Both the position numbers and the translations under genes were made by a program. From the NCBI RefSeq assembly GCF_000711965.1, contig NZ_JONS01000002.1, positions 151,525 to 215,524 on the forward strand: DNA of 64,000 nt, in the 5' to 3' direction. The notes under the pieces were generated by a model, which saw nothing but the letters and a program-made list of their open reading frames with translations, ran no database searches and had not been told where the DNA came from. This DNA comes from Actinomyces israelii DSM 43320 (lineage in GTDB: Bacteria > Actinomycetota > Actinomycetes > Actinomycetales > Actinomycetaceae). Below, piece after piece: positions 43,475 through 51,884 of the stretch (position 1 is its first letter; each line of letters starts with the position of its first letter).

Positions 43475-44227
43475 TCAGAAGCAGGCGATGAGGCCCTTGG
43501 GCCCCTCGATGACCTCAATGTCGGTGCCGAAGATGGAGCTGAGGATCTCGCCGCGCATGATCTCGGCCGGGGTGCCGAACTCGACGATCCGGCCGTCCTT
43601 GACGGCGCAGATCCGGTCGGCGTAGCGGGCCGCGACATTGATGTCGTGCAGGACGATGATCACCGTGCGCCCGAACTCCCGGGCGGCGCGCTCGACGTGG
43701 TTCATCATCTCCACCGAGTGGGCGATGTCCAGGTTGTTGAGGGGCTCGTCGAGCAGGACGTAGTCCGTCTCCTGGCACAGGACCATGGCCACGTATGCGC
43801 GCTGGCGCTGACCGCCCGAGAGCTCGTCCAGGTGGCGCCCCTCGAGCTCGCCGAGCCCGAGGAAGTCCACGTATCGGGAGATGATCTCCTCGTCCTCGGA
43901 GGTCAGCCTCCCCCGGGAGTAGGGGAAGCGGCCGAAGCCGATGAGCTGGCGCACGGTGAGCCGGGTGATGAAGTGGTTCTCCTGCCGCAGGATGGACAGC
44001 ACCTTGGCCAGGTCCGCGGACCTGGTCGAGGCCACGTCCATCTCGGCCACGCGGATCGTGCCCTCGCTGATGCCGAGCAGCCTGCCGATCATCATGAGCA
44101 GCGTGGACTTGCCCGCCCCGTTGGGGCCGATGAGCGCAGTCACCCCGCCGGCGGGGATGTCCAGCTCGACGGGGCCGATGGAGACCTCCGAGCTGTAGAC
44201 CTTGGTGACCCGACGCAGCTCGATCAC
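43475..44227 (-). CDS. Iron-siderophore ABC transporter ATPase
   Basis: 250 residues. Walker A is LIGPNGAGKSTLLMM near residue 33, the signature is ELSGGQRQRAYVAM, Walker B is DYVLLDEPLNNLD, and the switch His lies in IIVLHDIN. Q-loop ILRQENHFITRLTVRQLIGFGR matches FecE/FepC-type importers. The GTG start overlaps the stop of the upstream permease (GTGA) and has AAAGGGG upstream. Last gene of the four-gene iron operon. Confidence 0.93.
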   Translation of the reverse strand: MIELRRVTKVYSSEVSIGPVELDIPAGGVTALIGPNGAGKSTLLMMIGRLLGISEGTIRVAEMDVASTRSADLAKVLSILRQENHFITRLTVRQLIGFGRFPYSRGRLTSEDEEIISRYVDFLGLGELEGRHLDELSGGQRQRAYVAMVLCQETDYVLLDEPLNNLDIAHSVEMMNHVERAAREFGRTVIIVLHDINVAARYADRICAVKDGRIVEFGTPAEIMRGEILSSIFGTDIEVIEGPKGLIACF

Positions 44228-45240
44228 AGCCGCCCCTTTCTGAGAATGACGACGAGGAACGCGCAGCCGCCCACCAGCTCGATAATGATCGAGACGACGC
44301 CCTGGGCGTCGAAGACGTGGTACATGAGGAAGTAGGCCCCGGTGAGCACGAGCAGGGCGAGACTGACCGCCATGGGCAGGATGTAGCGGTGGTCGTAGGT
44401 GCCGCACAGCTGGTAGGTCAGGGTCGCGACGAGGAACCCGAGAAAGGTCATGGGCCCCACCAGCGCGGTCGATGTCGCCATGAGCACCGACACGAGCACC
44501 AGCACCGCGATCGAGGTCCGCGTGTGACTCAGCCCCAGGCTCGTCGTCGTGTCCCTCCCCAGCGACAGGACGTTGAGCCTGCGGGAGGCGACGAGCAGCG
44601 CCGCGGAGGCGATAAGCACCAGTGGCAGCGCCACCGGGTAGTACTCGGAGTCCGCGTTGTTCACCGAGCCGAACAGGCGGGCGGTGAGGACGTCGAACTC
44701 GCTGGGGGTCAGCATGCGCTGCATGAAGGTCGAGACGCTGCCCAGCCCCGCGCCGATAATGATCCCGATGAGCAGCATGGCGTGCATGCTGCCCGCGCGC
44801 TCGGTCAGCAGCCAGGAGTACAGCAGCAGCGACAGCCCGATCATGAGCACCAGCTGGATGACGAACATCTGCAGGTTGCGGGCCGCGTTGAGCCCGGCGA
44901 CGCCGAAGAAGAACACGGTGGAGGTGTGGATGGCCCGGTACAGGGACTCGAATCCCATAATGGACGGGGTGATAATGCGGTTGCCGGTCACCGTCTGGAA
45001 GGCGACCGTGGCCATGGCCTGGCACACCGCCACGACCCCCATGGCGATGAGGGCGTACATGCGGCGGTGGGCGATGAGCCAGAAGCTGCGCGTGCCCAGC
45101 GGGGCGGGGTTCTTCCAGATGAGCAGCCCGGCGGCGAGCAGGAGGGCCAGCGCCGTCAGGCCCAGGTAGGTGATCCACCACCGGCGCCGGGCGCGGGCGC
45201 TCGGAAAGGCGCCGGAGCGGCGCACGGTCTGCGCGCTCAT
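44224..45240 (-). CDS. Iron-siderophore ABC transporter permease (FecCD family, second)
   Basis: 338 residues with about nine hydrophobic segments. The FecCD-type block NRIITPSIMGFESLYRAIHT corresponds to the NPLASP region of BtuC-like permeases. VGPMTFLGFLVATLTYQLCGTYDHRYILP carries the conserved GxxxFxGL-type loop that contacts the ATPase. Its ATG overlaps the preceding permease stop and its stop overlaps the ATPase start. Confidence 0.92.
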   Translation of the reverse strand: MSAQTVRRSGAFPSARARRRWWITYLGLTALALLLAAGLLIWKNPAPLGTRSFWLIAHRRMYALIAMGVVAVCQAMATVAFQTVTGNRIITPSIMGFESLYRAIHTSTVFFFGVAGLNAARNLQMFVIQLVLMIGLSLLLYSWLLTERAGSMHAMLLIGIIIGAGLGSVSTFMQRMLTPSEFDVLTARLFGSVNNADSEYYPVALPLVLIASAALLVASRRLNVLSLGRDTTTSLGLSHTRTSIAVLVLVSVLMATSTALVGPMTFLGFLVATLTYQLCGTYDHRYILPMAVSLALLVLTGAYFLMYHVFDAQGVVSIIIELVGGCAFLVVILRKGRL

Positions 45241-46241
45241 GACGACCTCCCGAGCCGGCGGATAATGAGGGCGACGAACACGGCCGCGCCGACAATGCCC
45301 AGCACCACCGAGACGGGGATCTCGAAGGGGGAGATGATCGTGCGGGCGAGCAGGTCGCAGGCGGTGACCAGGCCGATCCCCACCAGGCAGACCCACGGCA
45401 GGTTGGAGCGCAGGTCGTCCCCGCGCCGCATGGAGACCAGGTTGGGGACGATGAGGCCGAGGAACGGCAGCGACCCGACGACGACGGTGACAATGCCGGT
45501 GGCCAGGGCGATCAGGCCCGTCCCGACCAGGACGGTGCGCCGGTAGTCGACCCCGATGCTCGTGGCGATGTCCTGGCCCAGGCCGGCCGCCGTGAGCCGG
45601 TCCGCGTAGTGGAAGACGGCGGCGGCCACCAGCAGCACGAGCCACAGGACCTCGTACTGGCCCCGGTAGACCGAGGTGAAGCTGCCCTGGAACCACACGC
45701 CCAGCGACTGGAGCATATTGGTCTTGAGGGCGAAGAAGGTCGACAGGGCGCTGACCACGGAGCCGAGCATGATGCCGACGATGGGCACCAGCAGGGAGGA
45801 GCGCAGCGAGACGCGCCGCAGGAACAGGAAGAAGACCATGGTTCCCGCGAAGGCCATGACGACGGCGCCGACCATGCGCATGAGCACGCTGGCCCGCGGG
45901 GCGACGGCCATGACCAGGAGCAGCCCGAGCCCCGCCCACTCGGTGGTTCCGGTGGTGGTGGGCTCCACGAAGCGGTTCTGGGTGATGAGCTGCATGACGA
46001 GGCCGGACATGGACATGGCGGCGCCCGCCAGGACCAGGGCGATGGTGCGCGGCACGCGGACGTTGAGGAACATCTCGCCGCCGTCGCTGCGGGAGAAGAT
46101 GGAGTACTCGCCGGTGAGGAGGCTCACGACGAGCAGGGCTGCGACGATCGCCAGCCCCGCGAGCAGCCCGCCGGTGAGCAGTGGGCCGCGGGTGCGGGTG
46201 GCGGGCGGCGTCGTGGGGCTTTCTTTCTGGATCTCAGTCAT
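45237..46241 (-). CDS. Iron-siderophore ABC transporter permease (FecCD family, first)
   Basis: 334 residues, about nine spans. NVRVPRTIALVLAGAAMSMSGLVMQLITQNRFVEPTTTG is the classical FecCD start (R-PR motif and NPL-type substrate gate). GSLPFLGLIVPNLVSMRRGDDLR is the ATPase-contact loop. It overlaps the second permease by 4 bp and lies about 60 bp after the binding-protein gene. With 44224 it forms a heterodimeric channel. Confidence 0.93.
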   Translation of the reverse strand: MTEIQKESPTTPPATRTRGPLLTGGLLAGLAIVAALLVVSLLTGEYSIFSRSDGGEMFLNVRVPRTIALVLAGAAMSMSGLVMQLITQNRFVEPTTTGTTEWAGLGLLLVMAVAPRASVLMRMVGAVVMAFAGTMVFFLFLRRVSLRSSLLVPIVGIMLGSVVSALSTFFALKTNMLQSLGVWFQGSFTSVYRGQYEVLWLVLLVAAAVFHYADRLTAAGLGQDIATSIGVDYRRTVLVGTGLIALATGIVTVVVGSLPFLGLIVPNLVSMRRGDDLRSNLPWVCLVGIGLVTACDLLARTIISPFEIPVSVVLGIVGAAVFVALIIRRLGRSS

Positions 46242-46303
46242 GGGGTCGGCCGTCCTGCAGGGCCTCGGAGCCGCGCAGGACGGCGGGAGCGCACGTCTGC
46301 GGG

Positions 46304-47314
46304 TCAGCCCTTGGACTTGGCGGCCTCGAAGGCGTCGGCCATCGAGCTGAGGATCTCCGTGTAGGTGATGATCGACTCGTTGGTGTAGGTGTCCTTGGGG
46401 GCGTAGATGACCTGTCCCTTGGTCACGGCGGGGACGTTCTGGAGGGCGCTGTTGCCCGCGATGACGTCCTCGGCGGGCGTGTAGTCGTCCTTGTCGGCGC
46501 TGATAGCGCCGTCGCGGTCGAGGACCAGGATCCACTCGGGGCTGGAGTCGGCGATCTTCTCCACCGAGATGTCGTCGCCCTTGTGGTTGTCCGTGCCCTC
46601 GACATCATCCAGGGCGGGCGTGAGGCCGAGCAGGTCGTACAGCGGCCCCCAGGTGCGCCCGATCTTCGGCGCGACGTAGCCGATCTTGCCGCCGGAGACG
46701 TCGACGGCCATGACCTTGGAGCTGCCGTCGTAGGCGTTCTTGGCCCGCTCCAGGGCGGCATTGAAGTCGGAGACGAGCTGGTCGGCCTCAGTCTCCTTGC
46801 CGAAGACCTGACCCAGTGCGGTGACCTGGCGGCTGAGCTCGGAGTCGAGGGGCTGCCCCTCGCGAGGCTCGAGGTCGAGCAGCGGGACGCCCGGGTTCAG
46901 CTCGGCCATCTGGTCGTCGTACTGGGAGAAGCGCTGGCCGGAGATAATGAGGTCGGGACTGGCCGCCACGAGCTTCTCCAGGTCGGGCTCCTTGTGGTTC
47001 TTCAGGTCGACGACGTCGTCGCCGCTGTAAGCGGTCACGGTCGAGGGCATGAGGCCCTTGGGAACGGCGACCAGCGGCACCTCCCACTGCGCCAGGACCT
47101 CGAAGGTGCGGTTGTCGGCGGAGGCGGCGCGCTGGACGGGCAGGGTGATATCGACGGTGCCGCGGTTGTCCTCAATGGTGACCGTGGAGCCCTGCGAGGC
47201 GGAGTCGCCGGAGCCCGTCGAGCTGTTGTCGGCGGGCCTGCCGCAGGCGCCCAGAGCGAGCCCGGCTGCGGTGACAAGGACCATGCTGTGACGGCGGGAG
47301 ATCTTGCGAGACAT
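46304..47314 (-). CDS. Iron-siderophore-binding lipoprotein
   Basis: 336 residues. The signal MSRKISRRHSMVLVTAAG leads to a lipobox (LGAC) at about residue 24. The mature protein is a helical-backbone FepB/FecB-type binding protein: VTIEDNRGTVDITLPVQR, then KLVAASPDLIISGQRFSQYDDQM and the long central helix around VFGKETEADQLVSDFNAALERAK. AAGGAAG lies upstream. Iron-box-like repeats stand directly before the gene. It heads the four-gene importer, so ferric siderophore uptake under iron control is likely. The siderophore type is not predictable. Confidence 0.93.
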   Translation of the reverse strand: MSRKISRRHSMVLVTAAGLALGACGRPADNSSTGSGDSASQGSTVTIEDNRGTVDITLPVQRAASADNRTFEVLAQWEVPLVAVPKGLMPSTVTAYSGDDVVDLKNHKEPDLEKLVAASPDLIISGQRFSQYDDQMAELNPGVPLLDLEPREGQPLDSELSRQVTALGQVFGKETEADQLVSDFNAALERAKNAYDGSSKVMAVDVSGGKIGYVAPKIGRTWGPLYDLLGLTPALDDVEGTDNHKGDDISVEKIADSSPEWILVLDRDGAISADKDDYTPAEDVIAGNSALQNVPAVTKGQVIYAPKDTYTNESIITYTEILSSMADAFEAAKSKG

Positions 47315-47324
47315 GTCTTCCTTA

Positions 47325-47374
47325 TTTAGGTGAGGATTGACTCGCCTAAAAACCTAAGGGAAACCTCACCTAAA
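47325..47374 (-). promoter_or_regulatory. Iron-box-like repeats before the siderophore operon
   Basis: TTTAGGTGAGG (47325-47335) and its complement CCTCACCTAAA (47364-47374) bracket further CCTAAA and CCTAAG half-sites. The inner pair TTTAGGTGAG / CTCGCCTAAA (47325-47350) is a 9-of-10 inverted repeat. The half-sites resemble the TTAGGTTAG half of DtxR/IdeR boxes, though the spacing is longer than the 19-bp consensus. Position 11 bp before an iron-importer start supports iron-dependent repression. Confidence 0.65.
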
Positions 47375-47454
47375 GGGGAAGCCCCGTCAAAGCCCGTTGT
47401 TTCGTGGCAACTGTCACTGCTCGACGTCGTCGGCCCGTCGCCGCCCCGTCGCCG

Positions 47455-49116
47455 TCAGAAGAGGTCGGCCGCGGCAGCCTGGACGGGCAGGGCCCGCGTG
47501 AAGGCCGCCAGGTAGCGGGCGTACTCCTCGACCTGCCCGGGCTCGGGCACGACCGTGGTGACCTCCATGTCGCGGAAGACGACGTCGGCGAGGTAGTCCT
47601 CCAGTGCCGGGCCGCCGGGGCCGGCCGCCCACAGCCTGTAGCCGGCGAGCAGGGCCATGCCCCACGCCCCGCCCTGGGAGGCGGTGGCGCCCACCGACAC
47701 GGGCGTGTCGAAGGCGGCGGCCAGGACCCGCTGGGGGATCTCGGGAGTGGTGAAGATGCCCCCGTGGGCGAACATGGAGTCGATCGGCGCCTCCGCGCCG
47801 GCCCGCAGCACCCTCAGGCCGTGGGCCATGGAGGCGAAGGCCGCGAACAGGTGCGCGCGCATGAGGGTCGCCAGCGACAGGGTCCCCTCGGGGCGCCGCA
47901 TCACCAGGGGCCGCCCCTCGGCCAGGCCCACCAGGTGCTCGCCGGACAGGAAGTTGAAGGCCAGCACCCCGGGGCTGGCCGTGCCGGACGCACCGGACGT
48001 GCCGGCACGGCCGCCCCCGCCGGACGCACCGGCGTCGGCCGCGGCGCCCAGCAGGACCTCGAACAGCCTGCCCCGCTCCACCGGCGCGCCGATGGCGGTG
48101 GCGAACTGGCCGAAGACCTCCACCCAGGCGTTGATGTCGCTCGTGCAGTTGTTGGAGTGGACCATGGCCACCGGCGCCCCCGACGGCGTGGCCACCAGGT
48201 CGATCTGCTCCACCATGGTCCGCAGCGGCCGCTCCAGGACGATCATGGCGAAGGCGCTGGTGCCGGCCGAGACGCTGCCGGTGCGCGGGCGCACCGAGTT
48301 GGTGGCGACCATGCCGGTGCCGGCGTCGCCCTCGGGCGGGCACAGCGGCGTCCCGGGGCGCAGCGCGCCGGTGGGATCGAGCAGGAGGGCGCCGTCGGCG
48401 GTCAGCGTCCCGGCGTCCTGGCCGGCCACGGCGACCCGCGGCAGGATGTCGGCCAGGGACCAGGGCGCGTCCACGCGCCGGTCGAAGGCCGCGATCATCT
48501 CGGCGTCGAAGGAGCGGCCGTCGGGCCCGATCGGGAAGACGCCCGAGGCCTCCCCTGCGCCCAGGACGTGGCGGCCGGTCAGGCGGTGGTGGACGTAGCC
48601 GGCGAGCGTGGTGATGCGGGCGATGCGCGCCACGTGCTCCTCGCCGCGGGCGATGGCGTGGTGGAGGTGGGCGATGGACCAGCGCTGGGGGATGTTGAGG
48701 CCGAAGAGCCCGGACAGGGCGGCCGCGGACTCCTGGGTGAAGGTGTTGCGCCAGGTGCGGAAGGGGGTGAGGAGCTCGCCGTCGGCGTCCAGGGGGAGGT
48801 AGCCGTGCATCATGCCGGAGATGCCGATGGCGCCGACGGCGGTGAGCGCGGCGCAGTACCGGTCGCGGTAGTCCCGGGCGAGCTCGGCGTAGGCGGCCTG
48901 CAGGCCCGCGACGACGTCGTCAATGGCGTAGGTCCACACCCCGTCCACGAGCTCGTTGGCCCACTCGAAGCCGCCGGAGGCGATGACGGCGTGCGACCGG
49001 TCGATCAGGACAGCCTTGATGCGCGTGGAGCCGAGCTCGATGCCGAGGGCGGTCCGGCCCGGGTCCGGGGCGATCGCGGCGGGCGGGGCCGCGGGGGTCT
49101 CGGCAGAGGGGGTCAT
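47455..49116 (-). CDS. FGGY-family pentulose kinase, ribulokinase/xylulokinase-like
   Basis: 553 residues. FGGY N-lobe: TALGIELGSTRIKAVLIDRSH, AIGISGMMHGYLPLDADGELL, TPFRTWRN. C-lobe: GTSAFAMIVLERPL, HGGIFTTPEI and SVGATASQGGAWGMALLAGY. An AGASGGGG linker around residue 370 is a low-complexity insert. The ATG at 49116 has GGAG 10 nt upstream; the ATG three codons earlier has GGAG only 1 nt away. Divergent from the 4-epimerase at 49425, which suggests that it makes L-ribulose 5-phosphate or L-xylulose 5-phosphate. It is clearly different from xylB at 1512. Confidence 0.85.
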   Translation of the reverse strand: MTPSAETPAAPPAAIAPDPGRTALGIELGSTRIKAVLIDRSHAVIASGGFEWANELVDGVWTYAIDDVVAGLQAAYAELARDYRDRYCAALTAVGAIGISGMMHGYLPLDADGELLTPFRTWRNTFTQESAAALSGLFGLNIPQRWSIAHLHHAIARGEEHVARIARITTLAGYVHHRLTGRHVLGAGEASGVFPIGPDGRSFDAEMIAAFDRRVDAPWSLADILPRVAVAGQDAGTLTADGALLLDPTGALRPGTPLCPPEGDAGTGMVATNSVRPRTGSVSAGTSAFAMIVLERPLRTMVEQIDLVATPSGAPVAMVHSNNCTSDINAWVEVFGQFATAIGAPVERGRLFEVLLGAAADAGASGGGGRAGTSGASGTASPGVLAFNFLSGEHLVGLAEGRPLVMRRPEGTLSLATLMRAHLFAAFASMAHGLRVLRAGAEAPIDSMFAHGGIFTTPEIPQRVLAAAFDTPVSVGATASQGGAWGMALLAGYRLWAAGPGGPALEDYLADVVFRDMEVTTVVPEPGQVEEYARYLAAFTRALPVQAAAADLF

Positions 49117-49226
49117 CCGAATCATGCTCCATTGGTCGGCGGGGCGATGCGCCCGCGCCCCGGTCAGCGGCTGCCGGGCGTACGACGATGGCGCTCATTG
49201 GCGATGCTACCGGTGAGCAGCCGTTC

Positions 49227-49247
49227 ATGTGAACGCTCACATCTATA
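49227..49247 (-). promoter_or_regulatory. Perfect operator palindrome next to the kinase -10 box
   Basis: ATGTGAACGCTCACAT (49227-49242) is an operator-like inverted repeat with central CG, of the GTGANCGNTCAC type common in actinobacterial sugar regulons. On the minus strand TATAGA (49247-49242) is a good -10 for the kinase, so a repressor would sit on the transcription start. No regulator gene is adjacent. Confidence 0.6.
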
Positions 49248-49354
49248 CTTGACGGCGCCGCCTCGGGGCGGTCCGGCCGCATCTGCCGCACTGCGGCAAC
49301 ACCGAGGCGCACGTCCGTTCACCACAGCTGGTGCAACGGGGTGCCGGGACCGGC

Positions 49355-49406
49355 ACAGTAGATATGACAGTAGATATGTCAGTCGTGCCCGCCCGGCGGG
49401 CACGAC
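49355..49406 (+). promoter_or_regulatory. 12-bp tandem duplication and hairpin in the leader of the 4-epimerase gene
   Basis: ACAGTAGATATG is repeated exactly twice in tandem (49355-49366 and 49367-49378), giving two TAGATA -10-like boxes. Right after it, arms GTCGTGCCCGC (49382-49392) and GCGGGCACGAC (49396-49406) make an 11-bp perfect stem with a 3-nt loop, ending 18 bp before the start codon and just before GAGGAG. The hairpin could influence translation of the 4-epimerase. Function unknown. Confidence 0.5.
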
Positions 49407-49424
49407 CAGTGAGGAGCGAAGAGA

Positions 49425-50198
49425 ATGGGGTCTGAATTGTCTGAGTCGCCCAAACCGATTGTCCTGTCCGAGCTGGATGCCGAGGTGCGCGGGGCGGTGG
49501 CCGCGACCCGCGAGAAGGTGGCGGCGCTGCACGCCGAGCTGCCCCGCTGGGGCCTGGTGGTGTGGACCGCCGGCAATGTCTCCGAGCGCGTCGTCCTGAC
49601 CCGCGACGGCGAGACCGTCAAGACCGATCTGTTCGTTATCAAGCCCTCGGGCGTCTCCTACGACGAGCTGACCGCCGAGACCATGGTGGTGTGCACCCTG
49701 GACGGTGCCAAGATCAACGACGGCACGCCGGCGTCGCTCGCGCCGTCGTCGGACACCGCCGCCCACGCCTACGTCTACCGGCACATGGAGCAGGTCGGCG
49801 GCGTCGTCCACACCCACTCCACCTACGCCGCTGCCTGGGCGGCGCGCCGCGAGCCCATCCCCTGCGCCCTGACCATGATGGGCGACGAGTTCGGGGGGCC
49901 CATCCCCGTGGGGCCTTTCGCCCTCATCGGCGATGACTCCATCGGGCGCGGCATTGTGGAGACCCTGTCCGGCTCGAAGTCCCCGGCTGTGCTCATGGCC
50001 AACCACGGGCCCTTCACCATTGGGCGCGACGCCTGCGCCGCCGTCAAGGCCGCCGTCATGTGCGAGGAGGTCGCCCGCACCGTCCACATCGCCCGCGCCG
50101 GCGGCGAGATCACGCTGATCGACCAGGACCTGGTCGACCGGCTCAACGACCGCTACCAGAACGTCTACGGCCAGCACGACCAGCACGGCCAGCACTGA
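49425..50198 (+). CDS. araD: L-ribulose-5-phosphate 4-epimerase
   Basis: Converts L-ribulose 5-phosphate to D-xylulose 5-phosphate using zinc. 257 residues of the class II aldolase/AraD fold: WTAGNVSERV, VIKPSGVSYDEL, SSDTAAHAYVYRHM, VHTHSTYAAAWAA (zinc histidines) and MANHGPFTIG. It is slightly longer than E. coli AraD because of N- and C-terminal tails (the latter QHDQHGQH, histidine-rich). GAGGAG precedes the ATG. It would complete both the kinase route on the opposite strand and the UlaD/UlaE route at 54-56 kb, which lacks its own 4-epimerase. Confidence 0.93.
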   Translation: MGSELSESPKPIVLSELDAEVRGAVAATREKVAALHAELPRWGLVVWTAGNVSERVVLTRDGETVKTDLFVIKPSGVSYDELTAETMVVCTLDGAKINDGTPASLAPSSDTAAHAYVYRHMEQVGGVVHTHSTYAAAWAARREPIPCALTMMGDEFGGPIPVGPFALIGDDSIGRGIVETLSGSKSPAVLMANHGPFTIGRDACAAVKAAVMCEEVARTVHIARAGGEITLIDQDLVDRLNDRYQNVYGQHDQHGQH

Positions 50199-50277
50199 GG
50201 GCCGGCCGAGCCGCCGGCACCGGTAGCCGGGGCGAGCCGGGGCCGCCGCCGGCGACTGAGGCGGACCGGCGCCGCCG

Positions 50278-51243
50278 TCAGTAGCGGGAGCCGTAGGTCG
50301 ACTTGCAGGAGCCCCCGTAGCTCATGGAGTAGTCGCGTCCTCCGCAGCTCTTGCCGAAGGACTCTTCCGAGCTCCCGGAGGGGGACAGGTAGTAGAGGCT
50401 GTCGCAGTCGCCCATGTCGCCTTTGGAGCACGAGTCCCTCAGGCCGCTGTTCGACGAGTTGTAGGTCGAGTAGGGCGTGGGGCTGGGCGAGGAGTAGCGC
50501 GAGCCGTAGGTCGACCTGCAGTCGCCCCCGTGGGTCATGGAGTGATCGCGTCCTCCGCAGCTCCTGCCGAAGGACTCCTCCGAGCTCCCGGACCTGGCGG
50601 CGTAGTAGAGGCTGTCGCAGTCGGCCATGTCCCCGCTTCTGCATGATGTTTGCAGAGTGCTGGTCCCGGAGTCGGACGACTGTCTGCTATAGGTGGCTAA
50701 TACAACGCTTCCGATGGCCAGGACGATAACGGAGAAGAAAACCACAATGCCCACTGCGGCAGCCGTGTTGGAGCTCTTGGGGCCTGTCGGTGGGACGGGC
50801 GCGAGCGGGGCCGCACCGTTGTAGGCGGCGGATGGTGCCCACGGCGGGGCGGCGCTGTAGGCGGCCGACGGCACCGACGGCGCGGACAGCGGGGCGGCGC
50901 TGTAGGCGGCCGACGGCACCGACGGCACTGACGGCACGGACAGCGGCATGGCTCCGCTGCCTCCTCCGACGAGCGGAGGAGGCAGGGCGGCCTCCCCCGT
51001 CTGCCGGTTCTCGAGCTGCGCGGCGTACACCGAGGCCGTCTGCTGCTCCGACGCCGTCAGGGCCGCTTGGACATCCGGACCCCCGACCTGTCGGAGCCAC
51101 TGCCGCAGGTCCGGGTAAAGAGACGGGTTGGCCGCCAGAGACGGCCACAGGTCGGGGCGCTCGGCGGCGATCTGCGCCATGTCCTGCGCGCTCGTGCCGG
51201 GATCGGCGGCCTGCGCGGGGGTGAAGGCCGAGGAGTCAGTCAT
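50278..51243 (-). CDS. Membrane-anchored protein with variant leucine-rich repeat domain and duplicated cysteine repeats
   Basis: 321 residues, no enzyme motifs. Residues 7-75 (FTPAQAADPGTSAQDMAQIAAE, LWPSLAANPSLYPDLRQWL) match the variant leucine-rich repeat domain common in actinobacterial surface proteins. Residues 85-155 are Ala/Pro/Ser-rich with repeated VPSAAYSAAP. One membrane span follows (about 160-185). The outside part has two homologous units of about 50 residues, each C-x3-GDM-x-DCDSLYY ... GSSEESFG-x-SCGGRD ... C-x-STYGSRY, separated by a Ser/Pro linker. Four cysteines per unit suggest disulfides. Function unknown. Confidence 0.8.
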   Translation of the reverse strand: MTDSSAFTPAQAADPGTSAQDMAQIAAERPDLWPSLAANPSLYPDLRQWLRQVGGPDVQAALTASEQQTASVYAAQLENRQTGEAALPPPLVGGGSGAMPLSVPSVPSVPSAAYSAAPLSAPSVPSAAYSAAPPWAPSAAYNGAAPLAPVPPTGPKSSNTAAAVGIVVFFSVIVLAIGSVVLATYSRQSSDSGTSTLQTSCRSGDMADCDSLYYAARSGSSEESFGRSCGGRDHSMTHGGDCRSTYGSRYSSPSPTPYSTYNSSNSGLRDSCSKGDMGDCDSLYYLSPSGSSEESFGKSCGGRDYSMSYGGSCKSTYGSRY

Positions 51244-51442
51244 CGTCTACCTCCATGGGATGACGAGGTGGGGGCGGAGCGGGTGGGCCGCAACCTGAGG
51301 GCAGGCTAAAGCGCTCCGGCGTGCCGGACCAGGTACAAGTTCTGATACACCGCCCGCATCGCCCTGGTGGCCGGACCAACCTGACGCACGCCACCAAGTT
51401 GCGAGGTCAGCATACGCCCAGCCAACGACCTCAGCCCGCCCC

Positions 51443-51485
51443 TCCTTCGCCGAGATCGGTTCAGTTCCGGCTCGAGATCGGTTCA
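51443..51485. repeat. Left arm of the dispersed CGAGATCGGT palindrome
   Basis: Begins TCCTTCGCCGAGATCGGTTC and contains a second CGAGATCGGT 22 bp on, like the left arm at 4358-4400. Its partner arm lies 399 bp away at 51885-51928 in inverted orientation. Confidence 0.8.
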
Positions 51486-51832
51486 AAGCGCCCGCAGGAC
51501 GTCGACGGACTCCGGAAAAGTGACGCTTCCACGCACTTTCAGCCCCGCCTTTCCCTCGCCCTCTCCGACCCGCGGCGAGGAACCCTGGAAGCACATCAGC
51601 TCCTGCCACGACCATGACCGCAGAACACCTTGAAGACGTCGAACGGAAACATCGCGAAAAGGCGCCCGAGAAAACGGTTTCGAGCGCTCCCCGGCCACGG
51701 GCTCGGACGACCGTACGGCGGCTGGAGGACCCATCGTCCGCTTCAACGGGTACCGCGGTCATGCGACCTCCCCGACCCGTGCTCGCGCTCTTACAACGGG
51801 GCCTACAAGGAGTCTCGTTGCCCAAGAATACG

Positions 51833-51866
51833 GCTCGGCCCCGGAGCGCGCGCTCCGGGGCCGAGC
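51833..51866. terminator. Perfect 34-bp GC-rich palindrome, probable terminator
   Basis: Two 17-bp arms, starting GCTCGGCCCC and meeting at GCGC, are exactly complementary with no spacer. It is 71 bp beyond the stop of the carrier gene ending at 51937, the last gene of the ascorbate-like operon. That position suits a transcription terminator, but there is no T run on either strand. Confidence 0.5.
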
Positions 51867-51884
51867 GATAGTCCCGAGTCCGGA

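Noticed and set aside
51247..51825. A 192-codon minus-strand frame between the cysteine-repeat protein and the palindromic arms
   Set aside because: No recognisable domain, no clear ribosome site, and it runs across the repeat arm at 51443-51485.
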